From Chara braunii (lineage: Eukaryota; Streptophyta; Charophyceae; Charales; Characeae): a stretch of DNA of 23,826 nt. Location of the stretch: assembly GCA_003427395.1 (NCBI GenBank), contig BFEA01000143.1, positions 1,677,639 through 1,701,464 of the forward strand. Direction: 5' to 3'. Shown piece after piece: positions 17,094-23,826 of the stretch (its first letter is position 1; each line of letters opens with the position of its first letter). The notes beneath the pieces were generated by a model. It ran no database searches and was not told the origin of the DNA. It saw only the letters and a list, made by a program, of their open reading frames with translations. A program made the position numbers and the translations under genes.

Positions 17094-18497
17094 GAAAATA
17101 TCAGACAATTAGAGAAATCTCTCGAACAAGAAAAAAAGAAGATTGAGGAATATCGGAGGAGAAAAGAAGAGAAAGAACAACAAGAGAAAATGTTAGAAGA
17201 ATGAGAGAACGATTTTACTTAGAGGAAGTTGGAACTGATTTGCGTCTGTATTGCAATCTATCATGGTTATCTTCTTCATCTCGACAGAAAGATAGACACT
17301 AATACTCTCTCATTAGATGCTATGATGAGACTGGTGAAAGGGAAGGATAAGGTGACTGTTGAGGAGATGAAGGGGGAAAAGGACAGAAAGAAACCCCAAG
17401 GAAAACTCATGAAAGATGCAATGCGAAAGGTGAGGCAAAAAAAAAACAGGAACTTCACGGAAAGAACCTGAGACACCCGTGGAAAAAAAGGAAGAGTCCG
17501 TGAAGGAACCAGTCAAAGAAACAGAGAAACCAAAAAAGAAAGAAAAGGTCAAAATGAAACTGTCATTCACGTACAACAACAAAAAAGATGAAAATTTGTT
17601 GTTGTGGATTGCTTAGATCCAGACTTGCTGTAGTACCGCATCTGTCGAACCCGAGAGTTAAGTGGCCTTCTCCACATCATGTCTGGGAGGAGTGGCCAAA
17701 GAGTGGGTTTTGTCTGAAGCCTACGCCGCTGGCTTCAAAGATATTGGTGAGTGGGCCAAGACACTAACACTCAGGCAATTTCTCCAAAAGATTAAGGAGA
17801 GATATCTTGATAAGACAACGACTGACAAAGCTTTCGATGAACTCACTACGACAGGAAAGAAACGTTGGACTTCCATGGATGCTTTGTCACGTGAAGTGGA
17901 CCGTCTCTTACAGATACCATGGTTGAATCTACAAGACAACCAGGAATTGTACATCTGCTCACGTGCCTTGCCCGAGCCCATTCAAGGACAGCTCGTGGCA
18001 GACTGGTAACTACAACTATCGGCAATTTTGTGATCACGCTCTCCAACGAGAGCAGATGACCGCGCAAGTGAAAAGTACGTACGGTTCAGTAGTGAAGTCC
18101 GGACCGGTTGGTGGGTATGGAAAACGAGTCCTTTGGCGGCAAAAAACGCTAGGACCATATGCTTGTTGTGTTTGATGATGATACCGTAGAGAAGTTATCC
18201 CTCAACGAGTCTAATGGAGGAGGAGGTAATGGCGCCACTGAATCTGGGAAGGGTGATGTCACTGCCATGATGGCCAACAAGGGAGGCGAAAGTCAGTGGA
18301 AGAAGAAGAGGCCACACTCGTTCCCCGAGCATTCCGACATTGCATTCAGGAAACCATGGGAGAAGATGGGAATGACACGAGAGGAATGGCAATCCAAAAT
18401 GGGCAATCGCCAATGTTTCAAGTGCGGTACGGTAGGGCATGTGATATCCGGAACCCAAAAGCGAGCAGCCAGTAGAAGTAGCATCTGGTCCTACTGA
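17094..18497 (+). pseudogene. element 2 gag
   Basis: It begins abruptly in a charged, coiled-coil-like region (LEKSLEQEKKKIEEY) with no start codon, then TGA near 17202 and TAG near 17217. A Lys/Glu-rich part follows, with a frameshift at the run of 10 A (17437-17446); afterwards a second frame continues KEPETPVEKKEESVKEPV. The capsid core is at about 17550-18009: LSFTYNNKKDENLLLWIA, GGVAKEWVLSEAY, then LRQFLQKIKERYLD and LLQIPWL. Another shift follows, and from 18159 comes a Gly/Lys-rich stretch and the zinc knuckle CFKCGTVGH (about 18414-18440), whose last Cys position is Thr. The frame ends at 18495-18497. Confidence 0.8.
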
Positions 18498-18536
18498 GTC
18501 AAAGGGTGTACACAAAGGAAAGGCGCCTACAACCCC

Positions 18537-19040
18537 TTTTAACCCTTCGACTCTCAAGGCAGAGAATGACTCTTCTTTCGCCCGTTGTCCAGAACACCCT
18601 GACACTGTACTCTGTTCTGTCACACTGGACGATTCCCTTGACGAGCTCGACAATGAACTCATAGCACTTTGGAGTTCGTGGGCGAAGAAAGCTAAGTCTA
18701 AGGGTGAGTTGATGATCGCAGATATTAAGATTGCACACACACGAGTAGGTGTATTGTTAGATCCAGGATCGACACGGTCTTACATCCAAGAGAAGGCAAT
18801 TCACAAATTGCATTAGGGAATGAAGGTGATCACACCTATGCTGGTTGACAAGAGTACAATTACTGTCTTTCAATACGTCGATCGTGTCAAGTGCTATTTC
18901 AGGACAAGAAGGTAAAATATCTTACATGAGATATCATTCCTTATAGAAAACAAATTGCCCTTTGACATGATTCTGGGTATGGATTGGCATGGAGAAGCCG
19001 ACCATAAGTTAAATTCAAAGAGAAGATTGTCAAATTAAAG
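18537..19040 (+). pseudogene. element 2 protease region
   Basis: A frame opening with an acidic linker (DDSLDELDNELIALWSSW) leads to GVLLDPGSTRSYI, the retropepsin active-site region; the triplet is Asp-Pro-Gly (18760-18768) where D-S/T-G is usual. A TAG interrupts near 18815. LPFDMILGMDWH, with the ILG motif and the D-W that ends retropepsin folds in this family, lies at about 18956-18992 after a shift. The role would be polyprotein cleavage. Whether DPG is a family feature or damage cannot be told from one copy. Confidence 0.7.
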
Positions 19041-19289
19041 GACGAGAAGTTCGAACTTCGAGCTATAAAGATATATCATAGGTCTGACTCTGACTCTAAT
19101 CTGTCTTTCTCTTGCATGAGTTATCTATCCCTTAGGTCTATGGTCACTAAGAAGAAGTTGGACCAAGATGTGATGATGATGCTTGTTAGACAAGCAGGTG
19201 AGTGTTCCTCATCCTATCCTCTTTCTATCGAAAAACTTCTTGACGAGTATAAAGTCTTGCAGAAAGAGCCGACGGAATCACTAAGCGTG

Positions 19290-20075
19290 CTATTAAGCAC
19301 ACGATCGAGATTATTTCCGGAAGCAAGATTCTCAAGGGTCCCATTTACCGAATGTCTTCTAGGGAATTTGAGGAATTGTGTAAGCAACTACAAGAACTTA
19401 CTGAGAAAGGATGAATTCGATCAAACTCATCCCCTTATGGTGGTCCTGTCTTATTCGTGCCCCAAAAGGAAGGTGAACTCAGACTTTGTATTGATTATTG
19501 TGGGTTGAATGCTGACATTGTCAAAAATGCTGAGCCTTTTCCGCACATTGACGATCTATTGGATCAATTACAGGGATGTAGGTACTTTAACAAGATTGAT
19601 CTCAAGTCAGGATACCATCAAATTGAGGTGGTTCCTGAAGATGAACATAAGACAACCTTCCGAGTCAGGTGTGGTCACTACGAGTTTGTGGTTATGCCCT
19701 TCGGATTGACTGACGCCCGACGCCCATGCAACCTTTCAAAGGTCCATGAACGAGTTATTTCGTCAGCGGTTGGACCGATTCGTAATTGTCCATCTCGATA
19801 ATATCCTTATGTATAGTAAAACACTTGAGGATCACGAAAAACATCTACGAATGGTTCTTCAGAAGTTGCGTGAAGGCAACTTCAAACTGAATCCTAAGAA
19901 GTCAGAAAATCGCTAAGCCTGAAGTACTATATTTAGGGCACATAGTGAATGAAGAAGGACTAAGGCCTGAAGAAAAGAAAATAACAACAATCAGAAATTG
20001 GCCTCAACCTAAGACTATCAGTAACTCAGGTTTTTTCTAGGATTCTCCAGTTACTATAGAAAGTTTGTTAGAAAC
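19290..20075 (+). pseudogene. element 2 reverse transcriptase
   Basis: RT motifs run in changing frames. Early: FEELCKQLQELTEKG, a TGA at 19412-19414 where Trp is expected, then [11 protein letters not shown] (about 19430-19460). Next [31 protein letters not shown] and DLKSGYHQ, with motif A Asp kept. [12 protein letters not shown] leads to a short duplication (GACGCCC twice near 19718-19730) that shifts the frame. The catalytic box reads HLDN at 19791-19802 instead of YLDD, changing the Tyr and the second Asp. LEDHEKHL, LYLGHIV and NWPQPKT follow with stops. It would have copied RNA into cDNA, but is plainly inactive. Confidence 0.88.
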
Positions 20076-20640
20076 TTCTCCTTGATAGTTTCTCCTATGA
20101 GAAGACTGCTAAAGAAAGAAAAGCCTTGGTTGCGGGACAAAGATTGTGAGTCATCATTAAGAAAGTTAAAGCATGTTCTGACTCACTACCCTGTCTTAGA
20201 GATTGTTGACACTTCTTTTTCTTTCATCGTCACGACTGACGCAAGTCGATATGGGATTGGGGTTGTGCTACAAGAGGACGACGGTAAGGGATATAAACCA
20301 ATAGAGTTTATGTCCAGGAGACTTCCGTCAGAGAAAGTGGTCAACTCCACCTATGAAAGGGAGCTATATGCCTTGGTCTTTGCACTAGACACTTGAAAAC
20401 ATTACTTGTTAGGAAGACACTTTATTGTGTACTCTGATCATTCCACTTTGAAATGGATTAAGACACAACCTAGACTTTCTGAATTAAGACACAACCTAGA
20501 CTTTCTGACAAGTTAGTGAGATGGTCCGCTTTCATTGATACCTTTGATTTTGAGCTAAATACAATCAAAGGAAAGTGTAATGTGGTTGCGGATGCCTTGT
20601 CCAGGATTGCAAACTTCTTTAGAACCATTGTCTCTTATCT
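20035..20640 (+). pseudogene. element 2 RNase H
   Basis: After a connection segment (YYRKFVRNFSLIVSP) comes FIVTTDASRYGIG with the first Asp, then FMSRRLPSEKVVNSTYEREL with the Glu. A TGA at 20394-20396 stands where related proteins have Trp (ALDT-W-HYLLG). YSDHSTLKW carries the next Asp. A 26-bp tandem duplication (20457-20508) then shifts the frame, and VVADALSRI (20580-20610) carries the last Asp. All four acidic positions are still visible, so damage is by stops and shifts rather than active-site change. The enzyme would remove RNA from the RNA-DNA hybrid. Confidence 0.85.
20457..20508 (+). repeat. 26-bp tandem duplication in RNase H
   Basis: ATTAAGACACAACCTAGACT plus six more bases occurs twice in a row (20457-20482 and 20483-20508) without a mismatch. 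At 26 bp it destroys the frame. The exactness suggests it is recent. Confidence 0.93.
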
Positions 20641-22115
20641 CCATATTGGGAATGAACAGAAGGAACAGATACGAAAGGGTTATGAGAGTGATCCTATCTG
20701 GAGTCCTATCATTGGGATCCTACGAAAAAAAATGGAACTATTCCCCGAGTATCGAATGACTAATGACTTACTCTTCTACATAGATAAAACCGAAGAACGA
20801 TTATGCATTCCTCACAAAGAAGAAATCAAAAGTTTAATCATAGGGGAATTATATGATGTTGAGGGTCACTTTGGTTTCAAGAAGACGTATGCCGATGTCC
20901 GAGAACGCTTTGAATGGAAAGAAATGAAAGAGGATGTACTAACATATGTGCAGACTTGTCTTGTCTGTCAAAGGAAGAAGCCCTCGCATGAGAATCCGTT
21001 GACTATTGAGACCATTGCCTATTCCAAGTGAGCCAAGTGAGTTTATCTCCATTGACTTTATGAGTCTCACTAAGAGTCGTAATGGCAACAGTCAGGCAAT
21101 GGTCATCGTAGATAAATTCTCAAAGTAAGCTATGTTCATTCCTTTGTCCGTCGGAGCTAAAACCGAACTGGTAGTCTTGAAGTTTCAGATGCTATGGGTT
21201 TCTGAGTATGGATTCCCGAAAACCATCGTCTCTGTTAGAGATATTCAGTTCACGAGTCTACAATGGCAAAAGTTTGTTGAAGTCTATGGCACCAGGTTGA
21301 CCATGTCGTCAGGTAGACATCCTGAAACGAATGGCCAAACTGAGCAAATGAACCGTCTATGCCAACAACTTTTGCGTATGTATGTCCGACCCGATCAAAT
21401 AAATTGGGATGAGAATTTGCCTAAGATTGTTAGTGCTTGTAACAACAGTATGCAGGGGAAGAACGCCTAACGCACTGCATAAAGGTTGGAAGCCTCGACG
21501 TCCCATTGATGCTTTAACTCAGGACCAGATTCAGAGGCTACCCCCAGGAACCCGTGAATTCGCAGTTTTGTATGAAGAAGATATCAAAAAGGTAAAAGAA
21601 AATCTACAAAAAGCCCAACTTCAGATGATTGAGTAGGCTAACAAACATCGTCGGCCCTCACAGTTTCAAGAAGGAGATTTGGTTTGGGTGAAGTCTAAAG
21701 AATTTCCCTCAAAGAAAACGTGTCTTAAAAACGGTTGCCTGTATATTATGGTCCCTGGGAAGTTCTCAAGGTGATTGGGGATGCAGACGGACCTTCCTAT
21801 CGAATCGATGTTACCCCACACGTAAGGACCTACCCTGTATTTCATGCGTCTAAACTGCTACTGTACGTAGAAGGTGATAACTTTCCTAACAGGCCATCTA
21901 TGTTTCCACCCTCCATGAATGGAGGTTATGAAGTTGAGAAGATTCTAGAACATGGCTACTTTTTTACAGGTGGCAGAGGAAGACCGCATAAGCAGTATAA
22001 GGTACAGTTCAAGTCCCAACCCCCATCTGAAGCCAGATGGTTTAGTAAGAAAGAACTTTTACCTATTGCTCCTGACATTGTCGCTATATACACACGTGGG
22101 TTGAAAGGAAGTTAA
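20641..22115 (+). pseudogene. element 2 integrase and chromodomain
   Basis: The spacer and zinc domain read well to 21031: GELYDVEGHFG has Tyr at the first His position, the second His is kept, and CLVCQ supplies the Cys pair. A shift near 21025, at a doubled GAGCCAAGT-like word, precedes ISIDFM with the first core Asp (about 21050). At 21234-21236 the second catalytic Asp is Val (SVRDIQFTS where relatives have SDRD). GRHPETNGQTEQM keeps the Glu. RPDQINWDENLPKI follows, then a shift near 21460. The C-terminal part has GDLVWVKSK, YGPWEV, DGPSYRIDV, VFHASKL, a GGRGRP basic stretch and a chromodomain-like end to 22115. Function would be cDNA insertion; the Asp loss makes this copy inactive. Confidence 0.88.
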
Positions 22116-22526
22116 TGTCTTTTCTGCGATGGAAATCGAAAACCGGGTTGGCATGAATGCAATAACCAAGTTAGAGGGCATTACCAAGCCGCACTCAGAC
22201 CCATGTCGAAAGGGCGAAAGAACCCCATATAAGGATTCAGGGCCTGGGCGAGTTCCAGTTGACTAAGGTCAATTGTCGGATCCCCAACAGTCAAAGTCAA
22301 AGAATACCTAGCCTAGGCCGCCGGTCAGATGCACACACTTGTTTGTATGCAGGTACTTAGACAGCATCAGGACCAAGGGGAAATCTGCAATTGTACAACC
22401 CAGACCCTCGGCTGTGAGCCAATCTGTACGATTGTGGGGAGGAGACCCGAGGCCCGAAAGCCTCGTCAAAAACTACTTAAGGCAGGGTCTCCAGGAAGAC
22501 AACATTCAAACTTGCTATGTTGCTTT
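22116..22526. other. gene-free region after element 2
   Basis: No coding sequence with family resemblance; two overlapping short frames near 22329-22562 look like chance. Purine tracts such as 22209-22221 and 22376-22385 could be PPT candidates, but neither is supported by a matching LTR. Confidence 0.45.
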
Positions 22527-22591
22527 GACGTTGGCTCGACTCTGACTAGACGTTGGCATTGACGCTGGCGAGATGCTGGTTCGACGCTGGC
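22527..22591. repeat. GACGYTGGC repeat, partly 11-bp period
   Basis: GACGTTGGC or GACGCTGGC occurs at 22527, 22549, 22561 and 22583, with GATGCTGGT at 22572. The last four starts are 12, 11 and 11 bases apart. It sits directly before the 31-bp array. Confidence 0.6.
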
Positions 22592-22680
22592 TGCGCGCAC
22601 GCACTGTGGACGACGACGAGAGACTGTGGCAGCATGCTGGCACTTCTGTTCAGTGCACCAAAGCATTGCTTATGTGTCGC

Positions 22681-22865
22681 TGCCACTTGTCTACACTTCT
22701 GATGTGGCGCATGCCACTGGTCTACATTCTTGAGGTGGTGCTTGCCACTTGTCTACATTGCTGATGTGGCTATGCCACATGTCTTCATTGATGATGTGGT
22801 GCATGCCACCTGTCTCTACAATTGACGTGGCATTGGCCACGCGGTCTTAGCCTGTCTACATGTGG
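22681..22865. repeat. 31-bp tandem array with GTGG/CCAC palindromes
   Basis: TGCCAC (GGCCAC in the last unit) starts at 22681, 22712, 22743, 22773, 22804 and 22835, giving spacings of 31, 31, 30, 31 and 31. Each unit contains a GTCTACA-like core and ends in GTGG, so unit borders form GTGG-N4/5-GCCAC palindromes, for example GTGGCGCATGCCAC at 22704-22717. No gene is present. Confidence 0.9.
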
Positions 22866-22878
22866 TGATTGGTTGCAA

Positions 22879-22893
22879 CAAGGAGGGAGATCG
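22879..22893 (+). other. purine tract, possible PPT
   Basis: AAGGAGGGAGATCGG is followed by GATCTGTGG. It could be the plus-strand primer of element 2 with an LTR starting at TGTGG, but no 5' copy of that sequence was seen and the distance from pol is long. Confidence 0.2.
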
Positions 22894-23280
22894 GGATCTG
22901 TGGATGATTGGGATCTGGTACTCACCTGAGGTTGACGTCGCTACCGTATTCTGCTATTGTCTTCATGGTCTTCACGAGTTAGTAGTGCCACGTGGCACTC
23001 CTGAGTGATCAGAACCTATCGGACTTGTTACTGTTTATTGGTTGATGACGTGGAAGGACGAGAAGCCCGGAGAAGGATTGGGAATAATTGGGCTATTATT
23101 GTGTGATCTTTGCTTACTCTTCCACCTTCTCCCTTGTCTATCCTCCCTGCATTCTCTTCGTCCATTGGTAACGACTGTTCAAATATCATTTCAAGTAACT
23201 GAAGACTTTCTGCAGAATTGAGACTACTCGTACTTGACGTCTGATGAGTATCTTCCAGATTGGGTTCATTACACATTAGT
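22894..23280. other. gene-free region
   Basis: No coding sequence is recognised. It contains a short palindrome GTGCCACGTGGCAC (22986-22999) that echoes the GCCAC/GTGG words of the array upstream. A CT-rich stretch follows at 23110-23165. Confidence 0.4.
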
Positions 23281-23720
23281 TCCAATGGGGATTAATTTAA
23301 TTTATTCAAAAATAACTGATGAGGTCAAAAATACGTTTTACCAAAATAAAAAGGTGAAATGTCGAAAAAGAATTGATTAACTAATAAATGTGAAATATTT
23401 TTGAATTAAATCAATCTCGGATTAATGAAATTTATTTGAAAACAATTAACAAATTATATTTTGTAAAAAAAAACATTAGGAAAAAAAAAAGGTTGAAATT
23501 CCAAATTAATTCGAAAGTAATTTCGAATTAAAAGTTGATTAATTGCTGAATTAATATCATTTGTAATTTGGAAGTAAGGAGACTGAAAAGTTTGAGGTAT
23601 CAAAAAAATTCGTAATTAAAAGTAATTCCGAGTGAATTTTGAAGAAATTAATTAAGATTCAAATTTCGGAGAATTTTGAAAATGGTATTCGAAAGAGAAG
23701 AAAAAAAAGAAAATATGGTG
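23281..23720. other. AT-rich non-coding stretch
   Basis: About 440 bases of strongly A/T-rich sequence with recurring GATTAAT, AATTCGAAA and AAATTAATT words and long A runs (23466-23474 and 23480-23489). No frame, tRNA or terminal repeat is recognised. It looks like intergenic or LTR/MITE-type sequence. Confidence 0.5.
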
Positions 23721-23771
23721 GGAAGGAAGCGATCCTAGTTATGCGAGCTATTCAATGGTAGTAGAAGGGTA

Positions 23772-23826
23772 ATGGTTCTGGTGAGTGGTAATGGGGATAA
23801 TAGTTGGAGGGGGAGGGGGGCGGGGG
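23772..23826 (+). other. G-rich edge with quadruplex-type runs
   Basis: GGGG near 23793 and runs of 5, 6 and 5 G separated by single bases (23808-23826) fit the pattern of a G-quadruplex with one long loop. The opposite edge of the window is C-rich. Both may be edge effects of assembly. Confidence 0.4.

Larger units (their letters stand above)
17094..22115 (+). mobile_element. element 2: decayed Ty3/gypsy chromodomain element, plus strand
   Basis: Gag, protease, RT, RNase H, integrase and chromodomain are all recognisable in order over 5.0 kb, but every domain is interrupted by stops or shifts. The 5' end meets the inverted element 3 fragment with no LTR. No 3' LTR is proven, because the window ends before one can be compared. 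A purine tract at 22879-22893 might be the PPT, but lies unusually far (about 760 bases) from the end of pol. Confidence 0.9.

Noticed and set aside
22329-22562. Two overlapping short plus-strand frames after element 2
   Set aside because: No domain and no codon signal, and the end runs into the GACGYTGGC repeat.
23028-23285. 85-aa minus-strand frame, Ser- and Glu-rich
   Set aside because: No recognisable family; a single short frame beside AT-rich non-coding DNA.

Overview
The window is eukaryotic repetitive DNA and contains no intact gene that I can support. It carries Ty3/gypsy chromodomain elements (chromoviruses), primer-binding sites resembling the initiator-tRNA-Met type usual in plants, and a LINE with a plant-type zf-RVT tail. 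Together these suggest a green plant or streptophyte alga. The overall look recalls Chara-type genomes, but that is an impression from memory and was not tested.

Layout. 1-837: no gene; GC-rich hairpins, a GT microsatellite and a diverged direct repeat. 838-1411: part of a LINE ORF2, plus strand. 1421-10323: a complete but dead Ty3/gypsy element on the minus strand (element 1), with 929- and 924-bp LTRs, TG...CA ends, an ACGG target duplication, PBS, PPT and gag-PR-RT-RH-INT-chromodomain in the usual order. A roughly 170-bp poly-A-tailed retroposon sits in its RT. 10324-11520: flank with a palindrome and microsatellites, then the downstream part of the LINE. Element 1 therefore appears to have landed inside the LINE, in the loop of a pre-existing inverted repeat. 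11519-14160: a dense block of tandem repeats and hairpins (16, 47, about 30 and 88 bp units), ending in what looks like the end of a plus-strand LTR followed by a PBS. 14175-15513: no firm gene. 15514-17093: a truncated minus-strand element (element 3) keeping only H2C2-integrase-chromodomain. 17094-22115: a plus-strand element (element 2), gag to chromodomain, badly frameshifted. It joins element 3 head-to-head with no LTR between them. 22116-23826: no gene; an 11-bp repeat, a regular 31-bp array, an AT-rich stretch and a G-rich edge.

How the parts relate. Elements 2 and 3 are close relatives; element 1 is a more distant member of the same broad group. All three have lost key residues. RT motif YLDD reads YLND in element 1 and HLDN in element 2. 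The protease Asp is not seen in element 1, and an integrase Asp is Val in element 2. Several former Trp codons are now stops. Nothing here should be mobile on its own.

I found no clear new functional system. The best second looks are the hairpin-loop insertion site, the three regular hairpin or box arrays (47, 30 and 31 bp), the small retroposon in RT, and the orphan LTR end/PBS at 14157-14174. Coordinates of diverged features are approximate by a few bases. All counts were made by eye.
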